This document shows, in pieces, positions 30,601-42,905 of a stretch of DNA of 64,000 nucleotides (positions within the stretch are counted from its first letter, which is position 1; each line of letters opens with the position of its first letter). The notes under the pieces were generated by a model, which saw nothing but the letters and a program-made list of their open reading frames with translations, searched no databases and had not been told where the DNA came from. The position numbers and the translations under genes were made by a program. Location of the stretch: positions 15,376,001 to 15,440,000 of the forward strand of contig NC_061482.1 in NCBI RefSeq assembly GCF_022581195.2, read 5' to 3'. This stretch comes from Helicoverpa zea (taxonomy: Eukaryota > Arthropoda > Insecta > Lepidoptera > Noctuidae).

Positions 30601-32600
30601 ATAAGGAGGGAAAGAGGCGAGCTCCTTATTGTAAATCAGGCTTCCGGCAGTAAATTTTCTTCGTCAGTTACTGCCGATAAATTGTACCTTGGCCACGAAT
30701 AATGAGGATAATTTAATAAATAAGTACGTAATAACCCAAATGAGGGATTCTATTTAATGAAAGGACTGTATTGAGCAAAAAACAAATTTTTTGATTGGAA
30801 ATATACGTCAAAATGTGGAAAAAACGGTCAGTTATGCAGAAGAATCTTGCGATAATATTAAACTATAGTTTCGTTATCGTTGATAAAGGCGAGAAAAATA
30901 CAAATAGGGGTCTATTTAAGCCGCAAAACTATAATTGTAACATCCCTTTGATTCTGCAACATTGTAACGCCGCCATCGACAGAAAAATGCAAACAGACAT
31001 TCCAACTAACTCTTCACGCCATTTTAACGCTGAGAAAACCAATTGCGATTTGATATTTTTATTACCAAAAAGGTGGCTTTGAAAAACATTTTACATTTCC
31101 TTAAACAATTTGTTCCCGCAATACGTTTTAACGCGCCCATCAAAGTTGCTTATCAACGGAAATTTGTTGAACGCCGAAATGTATGCAGTCTCAAGCACTC
31201 AACTGCCCCCGAAAATTACAACAATAAAGAAATAACAGATAAGTGCTCTTACATTAAAGTTCGAGTACAATGCGCCAGTGTAGCTTGATCAAGTTGAGCC
31301 CAAAATTTTCCGCTTTCATCCCCAGTTTTTGTGGTTAGGGGGAAGCGCGGGAGGTCTCGGGAATTTGGCCCAGTTGAGTAGGGTAAAAGCCCCAAATTTT
31401 GGACGCGTGGCTTACGCGTGCCTCAGAGTTTCCCCCTCCACAGCCAAAGTTTACATCACAATTAATGTCACCTCACTAATTGGTGATAGCGGTTTGACAG
31501 CTAGGCACAACACTAGACCGTGGTAAAGTTTGTTCGCTTCTACTTAACTGGAATTGTACCATTTTGATAATTGTCGTAATGTTGCCGAATTCAGATGAGT
31601 ACTCAGATTGAAATGACTGTACTTTAATATTTTTGATTTTACTTGATTTCTTTACATCAAAGTTACGTCACGCTACACTACGCTTTGCATAAGATCTAAC
31701 ATTAATTTCGATTTAAATTGTCCACGTTTGCTACGGTGCCGCGGTGTCTTGATATGCAAAATTCTAATATTAATAGCAGTCAGACGGTCCAACATCTCCT
31801 AAACACTGCATCACACTTCAAAAGAAGACAGCCAACCTTCAAAATTGTCTGCTCTAAAACATAATCATTCACATCCCGTCGAAGAGCTGCAAAACACTAA
31901 AACTTGAATGTAGGGTTACCTAAATAAATAGGCCGTATATAGAAAACCGATATGGTACGTCCGTTCAAAATGCATAATCTAATCTATTTGGTATAGGATC
32001 GACGCGTGACTCATGACGCTGGATCTCAAGGGATGCTGCTGACACTATTGCGTTTTATTTCACGTGCCGAACGAATTTCGTGTTTTCACCTCTCTATGTT
32101 TTTGCGTATATTTGCATAGTTCTGACAGACTTTGAATATTATGTTGATATTTTTTTTTGTAGAAATGTGTTATTGTTACGAGCAATTTTTGCTAACGAGA
32201 AGAGATGAAAAGTCAGTCATTCAAAGGAGATTACACCTTTTTGAATGTCAATTTTAAAAAGAAACGTTCAAAATAACGCTCGCTCGTCACCATTTCCTAT
32301 GTTCCTAAGGTTGGAAAAACTGGTTCTAAACTAGATACAGTTTCAACACACTAAACACACACTTTACCCACACATTCTGATGCTACAAGTCGAAAATACC
32401 CATAAAAATAATCCGCATTCGCCAGCCATAACATAAATTGCGAGTCCAATTGGCGTATAATCCTATAAGCGTGACTATGCGTCCCAGCCGATTTGAGACC
32501 CTATACGCCACGTGCCTAGCAATCAAACAAATAGAGACATGCCCATTTGAACTTAAAAAATAATAATCAAATGTGAATTTGGACACCCCTGTCTGTTTAG
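27691..32600. other. gene-poor DNA; one solo MITE end; GC-richer block at 31.3 kb
   Basis: A solo end of the 'gcaaacttttagtcgg' MITE family lies at 28290-28355 (minus). At 31280-31470 there is a GC-richer block with repeated acgcgtg motifs and an open frame of 65 codons, without splice signals or a recognised product. Nothing else was supported. Confidence 0.35.
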
Positions 32601-32639
32601 GGTGTCTGAATTATAATAATTATTATTGGGTAAGTGTAT

Positions 32640-32885
32640 CTTTGATAGAATTGAAGTGCATTGTGTTGCGGATGGCACGTTAAATTGTGGGACCCAGGAG
32701 TCATGTGAACATCTTTGGCAGTTGTCACATATGTAATGCAGCAGAAGCCAGAAAGTTTGACCACAAGTCTTAACAATAGGTATTGGGTTAACAAAGATAA
32801 CTGGGTTGAGGAGGTCAGTATTCAGCTGCATACAGTTAGACTAACTGACTTTTACGTAATAGAGAAAATACTAGGCAGATGACGA
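32640..32885 (+). repeat. degenerate tRNA-SINE
   Basis: It contains gcggatggcacgttaaattg, ttggcagttgtcacatatg, cagaagccagaaagtttgac, aactgggttgaggaggtcag and aggcagatgacgat, the same order as the full SINE at 41.2 kb. The pol III promoter region is eroded. Confidence 0.65.
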
Positions 32886-34992
32886 TCTGCGTTTTTTTCA
32901 TTGATTCATTTAGTTGTGATTTTTGCCTTCTATGTAGTAGATTTGTTTCCTCGTTGTTGCCATGCCTATTGGGTATTTATATTACTGAATAATATTTGGT
33001 CAAAACTGTCATTGACTAAAGAATAACCAACCTCAAAAAAACTAAGCCGTTACCACTAAAATTCGACCAAAAATAAAAATCGTGACAAAAAAGCGGTTCC
33101 TAAAAAATTAATACAATCATTTAAAACAATTTTGTGCACAATTGCGGTGTCGGCATGTCGTTACCGCCACGTGCCGTATCCGACCCGTATCCGGCCCGTT
33201 TCCGGGATCGTTCCGGCTTGTGACTCTAACGGCTGACATTAGATAGAAGTGTTCCATTTATTGTTACCCCTCGATGTATTTAGAATAGAAGGAAAGATAC
33301 AAAAACACGTGGAAATAGAGCGGGGGCAAAGTCCTGTACTTTCCTCTGGAGAAATATCTATCGCGATCAAATAGAATTTATTATTGTTAGCGGAACGGCT
33401 CGTGTAGTTAAAGTAATATTGTTATTCTTTGTGTAAAAATTGGTGCTTGATTTTTATCGAAAGTTACCAAATCTCACACGCCTATATTACGTAATCATAC
33501 TCATTGTATAAAGAGGTTTTTTTTTCTTTTGTTTGTTTGTCTGCACCTTAAAAGCTCTGAAACTACTGAAAAATTATTTTACTGTTTTAAAGCTACAATC
33601 TTCCTGAGTAAACATATACTATATTAGATATTGGTACTGGTCCCTACGGGTCGCGAATGAAACCGCAGAAAAACTCTAGTCTCATCTATAAATGGCGAAT
33701 TGAGTCTATAACCAGTTTCCAGCCCTCGTACCTAATATTCAGATTGGAGTTTTAGATATTCCAGTATTGATTTTTAAAAGTACGTTTTTCGCAATACAAA
33801 AGGTCTTCCGATTCACAAGAAAATTTTCCATTTCACTTACAATTAGAATGTACACGGAAAACCCGTTAAGTAAAGTTACTTTAGTCAACGTAGTATATTT
33901 TTGTTCGGAGGAAAAAATCTTGAATCGAACCAAATGTATAAATGTATCATATGTATGTATACCAGCGCCACTTCTTTTACACGAAGCGACTACCTATCTG
34001 GTCTCCCGAACCTTGTTTCTTGGTCAACCCAAGATTCTTGGTTGTCACACTTTCTGGATTCATCCTGCCTGTAACAAAACTCAAAAATGTATTGATGAAT
34101 TACTGTATGTGCCGGAAATGGCATTCGGAACACAAAATTGAATATGCCCTCCGAAGCACGGTAAATAAACTAGTTAAAAAGTTTTTTTGCAGTAAAATTA
34201 ACCGACTTAATCGACCTAAAATCTCCTAAATTTGGCAAATAATAGTATGCTGTAAACCGCATCAAAATAGTTAAGCCGTACGTAAGATAATCACGCACAA
34301 AAGCACTTGCATAGGTACTCTTTTTTTGAAGTCGGATAAAAATATACAAAGTATCTCTGATTTAGTATGTGAAAGTAAATATTGTGATGCATTAGGTTGA
34401 ACACAGCGAGCGAAGGTAAAACCCGCGAGCTCTATAATTGGGATTAGCGCTTGCTTTAATACGAAGTTAATTATGATTTTAATTGGGATACGCGAATAAC
34501 ATATTTTCCCCAGTCCGTGCGAGAGAGCGCGACCTTAGTAGCGATAGCAGAAACAGCATTACACAGTATATTTATATTATTTTACACTGAAATAAGATTT
34601 GGATGTAATGATATTGTGTGAATGTTTGTTACTTTTTCACACAAGAATCTATAGAAATGAATTTATTTGATACTTTACAGTAACAAAGTAAAAGTTCATT
34701 ATCATAATAAAATTATCAGTTATTTACTTTTGTTCGGATGTCAGAAGCAGTTCGAGATTTGGGCCAGTACTTCAAGTTTCTAATCAAAACTGAAAAGAAT
34801 GAGTTAATATTAATTATGTAAGAATTAACTATCCAACTACGTATCCTTTTTTAGTTATCTTTTTAATTTCTTTGACTTACTTTTATTTTCTAAAAGATCT
34901 AATGACTTTCACAGCGCAACTAAGGCGCCGCATCTAGAACAAATAAATATTTTTTTGTCGACAGATAGATTATCACATATATAGATAGACCT
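32886..34992. other. gene-poor DNA with a Helitron-like fragment
   Basis: About 33533-33700 resembles the Lep1/Helitron-like repeat at 59.7 kb (tttgtttgtttgtctg, then gctctgaaactactg, ending ctctagtc). A GC-rich block at 33165-33235 has near-repeats of cgtatccg/ccggcccgtttccggg next to CACGTG. No exon is supported. Confidence 0.4.
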
Positions 34993-35112
34993 TATAAAGG
35001 TCGCCGGAAGACGCTGGATGCAGGTCGCTTCCAACAGGTATCTGTGGAGATCAAAGGGGGAGGCCTATGTTCAGCAGTGGACGTCCTATGGCTGAGATGA
35101 TGATGATGAGAT
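34993..35112 (+). repeat. RTE-type retrotransposon 3' fragment
   Basis: The frame from 35000 to TGA (35093-35095) reads AGRRWMQVASNRYLWRSKGE then AYVQQWTSYG, the C-terminus of an RTE reverse transcriptase ORF, followed by gatgatgatgatgag. The frame is intact over this short 5'-truncated piece. Confidence 0.85.
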
Positions 35113-36852
35113 AGATTAATTGAACAGAAAAAGACGATTTTATTATTATGGTAAAATTAGTTCTCTTAGAAAGAAAAGAAAACCAAAACAAAAATTACAA
35201 AAATTCCCTTTCTGCTATCACTACCACCTTTGCGTTTGTCGGAAGGGCTCGGTCGCTTCCGGCGGGAGTGGGGGCGCTGCCACATCCGGCGGAAGCTGCA
35301 ATCCGCCCCCGCCCAACTGTCTTGCCCGTCTCGTTCAAACCTTTCCTGTTTTAACTTTTTTCTGTTATGTAATACCTAATGATACTTGCCTACCGTTATG
35401 TACGAGTGGGCACTATTGTATTCTTTCGTTGATGTCGGAATTGTATCAGAAGTTATGTTTTGTAGAAAAGTAGGAATGTAATTGAAGTATGTATTTGCTG
35501 GTAATTTTGTTTAAGTTAAAACAAATAAAATAATATTTCGTGCTTAAGTACTACGTTTAATTTTTATAGCACAGTTTTCAGGCGTTTAGCATAGTAGTAC
35601 TGAGTTATTTATAAACGTTATTAGAAATATGATTGCATCTTGTGTAAAACTTTTTTTCAATGTAGTTGTGTACCTGTAAGAAGAAAAACTCGTAGTCGAC
35701 TAAATAAGCATCATGTTACATCGCATCGATCGGATTTTGTCTCAGCAAAAACCTATAGGTAATGCAGTTTTAGGTGTCAGGTGTGTTCCACTAAACGCAT
35801 CTCCATGAAATATTAGCACATGTTAAGGTTAAGTTCGCATCATCAACATTATCTCAACTACAGGTCGTCCCACTGCTGAATATAGGCCCAGCATAGCAGG
35901 CTTAACCAAATCTTTATCTAAGGAACTATGCACTAACTAAATAAGTATATTTGGTTTCCAATAAAATTCTATATTTTTTTGGAATTTGCTGTAAAAACTG
36001 CTTACTATATCTTATACCCAAACATGGACAAAAATGCTTGGCACGAGTATAAAATTAGGGGTATTTTGTGTTTCCCGGGGGAACCGGATCACCCCTTCAC
36101 TGACCTGGACATGTGGTGTTTTATACACTTGTACACGCACATATTGTGAGTTTTTCGTATATGTATAGTCCTAATCTGGGTGGAATTTTCATATTTAGGA
36201 GTGAACATTAAAAATAAGAGACAAAAAAATACATCATGAACTAGCTGTCCTGTCGCAACTTCTAGCACTCAATTTAAAAGTACTTTAATGTTAGGCCCTA
36301 GACTTAATTTAATGTTACAATTGTATAAACGTTCATTACGTATACTATGACAATTTTAGTCTATGTCCGATGATGACACACCATCCATCGTGATGCATGT
36401 CAATTTTAGTAGTTTTTACTGTAATGAAAATTATAAATTATACGACTAATTATTCCAATATACACAAATCCGCTATTTATATACCAGACATTACACAGAA
36501 TTTTCTTACACTATACGTAAAAAACAGCAAACGAAACACGAAAAACAGCTTAACTGCACTTCCACAATTAAAAACTATTTAAACTTGCAATCCGATCTTA
36601 TTTTACCTATTTATTACCTAAAGGATAAATGTCTATCCAACAAAAAGGAAAAAAAGATAGCTTAAGCCCACATTACGTCGACTATTTCCATAAAAGTACT
36701 ATCGAGGCGAAAATAAGTTTTACTAGTACCCGCACACTATTGACTAAATCGGATGACAGTTGCCCGACGATGGTTAGGATTTTTTAAATGAAACTAGTGA
36801 ATTCAATCAAAGTTTTTAATCAGTCTGGTACTAGCCAAACACCTGATCGTAT
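35113..36852. other. gene-poor DNA with a GC-rich block and a LINE tail
   Basis: 35238-35345 is an isolated C/G-rich block (see findings). 35838-35900 on the minus strand is a LINE 3' tail (ggcccagca..agcagtgggacgacctg type). Elsewhere only AT-rich sequence. Confidence 0.4.
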
Positions 36853-37215
36853 TTACAGAAGGCAGAAAGTCTGATAGTTACCAGTATAATCAAGGGGTAT
36901 CGGGTTGCCCGGGTAACTGGGTTGAGGAGGTCAGATAGGCAGTCGCTCCTTACAAAACACTGGTACTCAGCTGCATTTAGGTACACTGGAGGCCGACCTC
37001 AGCATAGTTGGGAAAAAGGCTCGGAAGATGATGATTTACAGAAGCCAGAAAGTCTGACACCAGTCTAACCAAGGGTATTGGGTTTCCCGGGTAACTGGGT
37101 CGAGGATGTCAGATAGGCAGTCGCTCCTTGTACAACACTGGTACACAGCTGCATCATTTTAGACTGGAAACCGATTCCGACATAGTTGGGAAAAAGGCTC
37201 GGAAGATGCTGATTA
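36853..37215 (+). repeat. tandem dimer of a 5'-truncated tRNA-SINE
   Basis: Two copies, about 36853-37033 and 37034-37215, both start with tttacaga.gccagaaagtct and run through cgggtaactgggt, gtcagataggcagtcgctcc, tggtac.cagctgcat and gggaaaaaggctcggaagat. The repeat period is about 180 bp. Both begin at the same body position after the same TTTACAG. Confidence 0.85.
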
Positions 37216-38679
37216 TTTACCTTGCTACTGATTTATACAAGCCAACTATATGCCGACTAAAAGTCTGTATGTGTGGGCACTCTAACTGGCCGAATGAGTG
37301 CAAAAATAGCGGTTTCTAGAACATTAGAACAAGGCAGTCATAAAGAAAGCTCTTAATTACCGTTCTAATTCGCGATAGAATTGTTAATGGACAGCTGGGT
37401 ATGGCACGAAGCGGCCGTCGTACTTCCGTGCCTATCTGTGGTACCCTAAAAAGGGTACGTGGTAGATGTGTGGGCTAAGTCTTAAGAAAGAAGCGGGTTT
37501 ATAAAAAAGTATAGATTTTTTATAAATTGACTTTTTTCTTTCTTTTAAATAAGTATAAAGCTAGATAAAAATATTATTATTACAGTCTTACTTATTCTTC
37601 TGCTGGGGAAATACCTTAAAGAAGAACAGAAAAATAAATCTAATGACCGCTCGCACAGTGCACTTTTTAACGACACCCATAGTTGCTTAACTTGTTAATT
37701 AATTTAAAACATTCTGGAAATTGTGTTTCTATTAGTAAGTATATGGAGCCTTTTCTCTTCATTCTTGTCTCGTTCCACATCCCCTAGTACCTGTACTCCA
37801 CCTGTTGGGACATAATTGGAAAAAAAATCCATCAAATGATAAAAAGCAGTCTGTAGCTATATAGAGGTATAGATGTAGAAGAAGTAATAACTTTCATCTC
37901 TGGAACAACTTTTATCTTATTGTACAATTATTTTGACTTTAAGACCACACAAAAAATATCATACAGTAGGTATATCACAAACCCGCTACCGCTTCTCCCG
38001 TGGCCTGCACCCCACGAATCCCCGAAGGAGCCACGGCGGCGATAAAAGCCTCATGCATTATACAGACTGGTCCGAAATCGAAAAATTAAAACTCCCGCCA
38101 TCTGCCGGGTGAAAGCGTAATTACTGGGCCGGTTGATGCAGCTCATTATTAGCATTGTGATAAAATGGGATGAGTTGCTATCATGGTATCATGGTGTATC
38201 ATGGAGTGTGATACGTGTGTGGGACTTGTGGAGGTTTGATTGCTACGGAAGTTGTGGTCGCTTTGTTTTAGTAGCTAGTGTTGGGTGTGTAGGTATTTAG
38301 TTTGATTTTGATCGATTTCGTAATTTCATGGACCGAGTTATGAAGCTTAAAAATATTTAAATTTTAGCTAATTTTGTCTAAGTTTAGACTTAAGTGAAGA
38401 ATTTTAGAATTCCGTGACACCTTTCCCAATTTTTACTCAGTAACCTGAACGTACATACACTGTAGATAAGTTACGCTACACTATATTTTCTCAACAAATT
38501 CAAAATAAATGACAATCATAATGTCTTCCCTTTCGACACAAAACCTCATCTAAATCCAGCCATTGAAAATGAAATTCAGATTTACAATCACAAACAAGCC
38601 AATAAAATGGTTTGACATTGACAACTATTTATTTCGGTAACACCTAGTTTTAGAAGATGTCTTGACCGGCTTCTGCCGA
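37216..38679. other. gene-poor DNA; GC-rich block near 38.0-38.16 kb
   Basis: 37970-38160 is richer in G+C and holds a CTCF-like sequence at 38095-38108 (CCGCCATCTGCCGG). No exon is supported. Confidence 0.35.
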
Positions 38680-38791
38680 AGTCTTAACCTGTCCAATGAC
38701 CTACCTTCACAACTGGGTTGTGACCTGGTCTTCGAAACTTTTAGGAAGAAGCATTTGATGACGTCAGCTATTTCTTTTTCTGGATGGTATA
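38680..38791. repeat. direct repeat, copy A
   Basis: It shares about 85-110 bp with 39255-39362, including aactgggttgtgacctggtc, ttcgaaactttt.ggaagaa and gcatttgatg.cgtcagctat, with few differences. The two copies flank a MITE. Confidence 0.9.
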
Positions 38792-38792
38792 T

Positions 38793-39138
38793 ACAGGATG
38801 TGTCGTTCACAATCCATTCAGTGTTTTAACCACAGGAGTCAATTTTCTTTTTCATAATTTACAATATCATGTGTAAAGCAGAGATAAAGTTAGGAGTAAC
38901 GAATGTTTTGATTAGTTGACAGCTCTATCAGTTTTCAAGGGAGAATTTCAGTTGTTTGTAATGACTGACTTTTATAATGGTGTTCTGATTTTCGCAAATT
39001 TTTTATTCTAGTTACTTTGTTTGAAAAATTTTTTTTTTAATTTTTACGTATTTTTCTTTTTTCTTTGTGTTAATCGACATTATATTAACCAGTATATTAA
39101 CGCATTTCATTTAATGTCATTGTGAACGACACACCTGA
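38793..39138. mobile_element. short TIR element (about 346 bp)
   Basis: Inverted termini: left CAGGATGTGTCGTTCACAAT (38794-38813), right complement of TCAGGTGTGTCGTTCACAAT (39119-39138). One indel distinguishes them. TATA/TA lies outside both ends, which suggests a TA target duplication. No coding capacity; the AT-rich middle has long T runs. Confidence 0.8.
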
Positions 39139-39254
39139 TATAGACAGTAGTTTGTGGTTCAATTAAAATTACATTAGACAATATATTACAAATTAAATCT
39201 ACATATTTACAAATAAGAAATAAAACAATAAAACTATGAGTTATATTATTAAGC

Positions 39255-39362
39255 ACCTGTCCGAAGAATGACCTAACACTTCAAAACTGGGTTGTGACCT
39301 GGTCTTCGAAACTTTTTGGAAGAAGCATTTGATGGCGTCAGCTATTTCTTATTCTGGATTTG
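39255..39362. repeat. direct repeat, copy B
   Basis: Second copy of the unit at 38680-38791, in the same orientation, about 575 bp downstream. Confidence 0.9.
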
Positions 39363-40837
39363 TGGTTTGTAGTTGATCTGGGATGAAATGCTTTCAGGTG
39401 TTTTTTAGCTGAAGGGATAGTTATTTTAGACTTGGTTTGTATGAGCCTTGTTTTGTATGTTTGAGCCTTGGTACATGTTTCTGTCACATTGTATTTTTGA
39501 TTTTCCCTTGTATTGTGGACTTAAGATAATAGCTATGATTTAAGGCATTGTTTAAAAGCGCTCGCCTATGGCATTTTGACAAAAAATGAAGTAAGCAGGG
39601 TTTTTTTTTTGTATCTTTATTTGTTGTATAATTGTAAGTAGAGTACTAATTGTTGTTAAATGATCATGTTATATGTAAGTACAGCAAGTGAGTTGACCGA
39701 AAATCTTCAAGAGAATTCTTAGAAAGTCTTCTGCTCTTTTTGGAAAGTAATCTGACATTATCTTTTATTTTGGATATAATGTACTCTATAAGGAATAAAT
39801 AGAAAACTTACTAAGAAATAAAGAAATTAAAACACTATTACATGATTCGCCTTAACATCTAACGCAGTGTTTTTAACACAGTAAACACTTAGCCACCTCC
39901 ACAATTTAAGAACCTAAAAACACCAGTACAATACACAAACTTACTAACACTATCATAGCCAGACAGACTTTGATAAATGAACTTCGAGGCTTCCATCTTA
40001 ACAAGTTTCAGGCGAGAATAATCATCTAGATGCTAGCTGTGAGGAACGCATTACATGTCAAGTAAACGAGCTTACTGTAGAGTGTAGATGTCAGGGGGGA
40101 TTGTCTAAGACAGGTCTGTTGGTGCTGCGTATGAAGGTGAAGATGCTACCTGGTATAGAGATGGTGAACACTTGTTTACATGCCGAATGATCAGAAAAAT
40201 ACAATGGTGTAACACCTTTAAGCAAGTAGGTAGTCATTCCTGAATACTGATTGGCCATTTTCAAAATATTGCTTATCATTATAATAAACTATCGATCGGG
40301 TACAGCTTCGCTACGTATAAAGTCCACCGATGTGTTACAAAAAATGTGATAAATGAAAATCTTGACTGATTTTGTGAAAATTTTATGTTGAGTTGTCCCA
40401 AAACCGTGTACAAATGTGTAGTCCGAACGAAGCCTAAACATTTGGTTTGGATAGGTGAGATCGTTCTTGATTAAATTACAACAAAAAATGCATACTTACA
40501 TTTTTATGTAGGTATAGATATAGCGGTTTGACATATTTTTCGGATAAATCGGGTCTATACTTGTCTTACTTGCTTTATTTTATCTGGATTTAGACAGTAG
40601 TTCCTCTCATGACTCGGTCAAAACAGCTAGAAACAACTAGTAGTTCACAATTCCTATGGTATAATTTTAAATGCAAAATATAGGGAAGTAAATATTTTGC
40701 TGCGAACCGCCACAGTCATGCCATAGGTTCACCATCCCTGACCTAGGATTTCTAAGACAACGAACATTGTCAAAGGTAATTTTCTGTAACGACTTACAGC
40801 CAATTTCTTCATCAAAAGTAAAATCCAAAGTAATAAT
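39363..40837. other. gene-poor AT-rich DNA
   Basis: No protein, RNA gene or repeat was recognised beyond short A/T runs. Confidence 0.35.
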
Positions 40838-40954
40838 CAAAGTAATGTCTAAAGTAAACGTAACGGTCAAATTCGCTTTTTCTATTAGTTTTGCTGTCAC
40901 TTTAGCCTTGAAAAAACGAATTTGACCGTTACTTTTACTTTAGACATTACTTTG
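40838..40954. repeat. 45-bp inverted repeat, 27-nt loop
   Basis: Arms 40838-40882 and 40910-40954 pair at 43 of 45 positions (core CGGTCAAATTCG, outer CAAAGTAATGTCTAAAGTAA). The left side is preceded by further aaagtaa repeats. It is followed at about 40968 by actagcttctgcccgcgact, the head of a different common lepidopteran repeat. Confidence 0.9.
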
Positions 40955-41198
40955 ACTTTTATGTTTTACTAGCTTCTGCCCGCGACTTCGTACGCGGATC
41001 CTGTCCCTTATGCCAGCGACTATGGGGTCAGCAAAATCAAAGATCTGAATAGTCGCAATAGACGTGACCATAGGGATAAAAGTAGTGATTCTAATTAGAC
41101 CGCATTTAAGTTGTGTGTGGCAAAAATATTACACGTAGGTATTATTTCGTAAAAAAACATTAAATAGATGACAAAGTCGTGGTGACTTAGTGGAATTC

Positions 41199-41575
41199 GT
41201 GGTGGTTTAGTGGGTAGAGAACCAATCTCTCAAGTATGAGCGTGCGTCTTTGATTCCAGGTCTGGCAAGTGCCTGCCAATGCAACTTTTCTAAGTTCGTA
41301 TGTACTTTCTACGTATATTTTGGATACCAATGACCGTTATTTGGAGGGGATGTTAAACTGTAGGTTCCGACTGTCATTGAACATTCTTGGCAGTCGTTAT
41401 GGGTAGTCAGAAGCCAGTAAGTCTTACCAAGGGGTAACCGGGTTGTGGAGGTCAGATAGGCAGTCGCTCCTTGTAAAACACTGGTACTCAGTTGCATCGT
41501 GACTGGAAGTCGACCCTAACATAATTGGGACAAAGGCTCTTGAGATAATAACGACAATAATAATGAGATATATGC
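41199..41575 (+). repeat. near full-length tRNA-derived SINE
   Basis: The 5' head contains a pol III box A, TGGTTTAGTGG (41203-41213, perfect to TRGYNNARNNG), and a box B-like GATTCCAGGTC (41252-41262, one change at the conserved purine). The spacing is tRNA-like. The body then gives the landmarks used to recognise the other copies: cttggcagtcgttatgggta, cagaagccagtaagtct, gaggtcagataggcagtcgc, ctggtactcag, gactggaagtcgaccctaac and gacaaaggctc. The tail is A/T-rich with gataataa. It is the only copy here that keeps its promoter region. Confidence 0.85.
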
Positions 41576-41950
41576 ACCGCAAGACATCTGAGGCTGATGA
41601 CGGGGAGTAGCGACCCCGCGGGGCTATATATACTGAGTTCTCCAGGGAGAGTATACTGTCCCCCATCTCCGGCCGGTCGGAGTGAACCATGACGGGGGTA
41701 GGTCTCACGCCTCTGGCTTGGCTTGGCCGTCCAGAGTGGAGTCGCTAGAGCAGGATTAGTGGCCCTGCTCGGAGGGTAGGTGCCTCATGGTAAGCACAGG
41801 GAGCGCGTAATCCGCGTTTAAAGTCCGCCGAGGTATCCTCACCCTTCAGCCGCTCATGTCCCTATTGCCCTCTTGTTGCTATTCAGTGACTGGTTACAGT
41901 AAGTGAGGTGGCGAGTCTCCACCTGCCGTTTTTACATGTACCTAATACAT
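41576..41950. repeat. GC-rich unclassified repeat-like segment
   Basis: An unusually GC-rich block directly after the SINE, with ccatctccggccggtcggag, gggggtaggtctcacgcctc, ggattagtggccctgctcgg and gagcgcgtaatccgcg. It has the feel of a LINE 5' UTR or structural RNA-derived repeat, but I could not assign it. The phrase accggggattgtc recurs twice shortly after (42025-42070). Confidence 0.35.
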
Positions 41951-42469
41951 TGTCATCCACTAACATCCCATCAAAATAGCCCAAGTAGTTTTCCTCCATA
42001 GTTAGCAATAGTTTAGCACAGAACCGGGGATTGTCTTTTTTTTAACGACGTCCACCGGGGATTGTCCTTGGGTTCATTTCTATAGTGTATAAAGGGATAA
42101 TCGTCGGTTTTGTGTCACCATTTCATTAAAGTTGTCTCAAAAGGGCTTCAGCGTGTTGGCTTCGACCCCACGTTTGCCTCCCAAAAATTTGGAACTCTGT
42201 AGTCCCGAGGTCTGGAAGAGATATACAAAATAATAATGAAGATAAAACGCAACAAAGTTAGAGAGTGGAGGCTCGTGACGCCACGTCTAGGTATGTAAAA
42301 TTTGTACTAAGCAGTGACTTAACACGAAATTCAAGCGTTGTTGTATCTTCGTTATTATTTGTTTGTGAGAGAGAGAAAAGAAAAATGCGTGTCCATTATT
42401 TTAGGGTTATCTAAAAGACGGACTAATTACTTATTTTGATTCACTATACCTATTTCATAACATTCATTT

Positions 42470-42905
42470 CTATACATTTCAAGTGTAGTATTGCTCTTGA
42501 AGTTCCACATCAGGTGTTCCAGATCTTCGATGTTTACACGTCAATAGAGAGTGCTTATCAGATTGAACAACTTTTGCTAAAACGTCATACCTCTATATGC
42601 TATAGTCTAGCTGGGCCCCTGGAGTTCCACATCAGGTGTTTTAGATCTTCAATTTGTATAAGTCAATAGAAAGTGCTTATCAAATTGAACAACTTTTGCT
42701 AAAACGGCATACCTGTATATGGTACAGAGAAGCTGGGCTCTTGGGGTTCCACATCAGGTGTTCCAGATCTTAAAATTTATAATCTCAGCTGAAAATGCTC
42801 ATCAAATGAAACAATTTTTGCCACGGCACCATATTTGTATCTCTTATAGTTTTATTGGTCTGTTGGAGTTCTGCATCAGGTCTTCAAGTTTCGAAGATAA
42901 ATTAT
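42470..42905 (+). repeat. 122-bp tandem repeat, about 3.6 copies
   Basis: The phrase gttccacatcagg(tgtt) starts at 42502, 42624, 42746 and (diverged) 42868: exactly 122 bp apart each time. The units share gatcttc..., agtgcttatca.attgaacaa and cttttgctaaaacg. The period is not a multiple of three, so the open stretches across it are not a repeat protein. Confidence 0.95.

Noticed and set aside
31329..31526. 65-codon open frame in a GC-richer block as an exon
   Set aside because: No acceptor/donor pair in phase and no recognisable motif; left as possible conserved non-coding DNA.
35120..35473. 117-codon frame with Gly/Ser-rich section
   Set aside because: The Gly/Ser part is confined to the C/G-rich block; flanks are AT-derived Lys/Phe runs, and it directly follows an RTE tail.
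41203..41262. Genuine tRNA gene
   Set aside because: Boxes A and B are present but no cloverleaf could be drawn, box B has a key change, and it continues directly into the SINE body.
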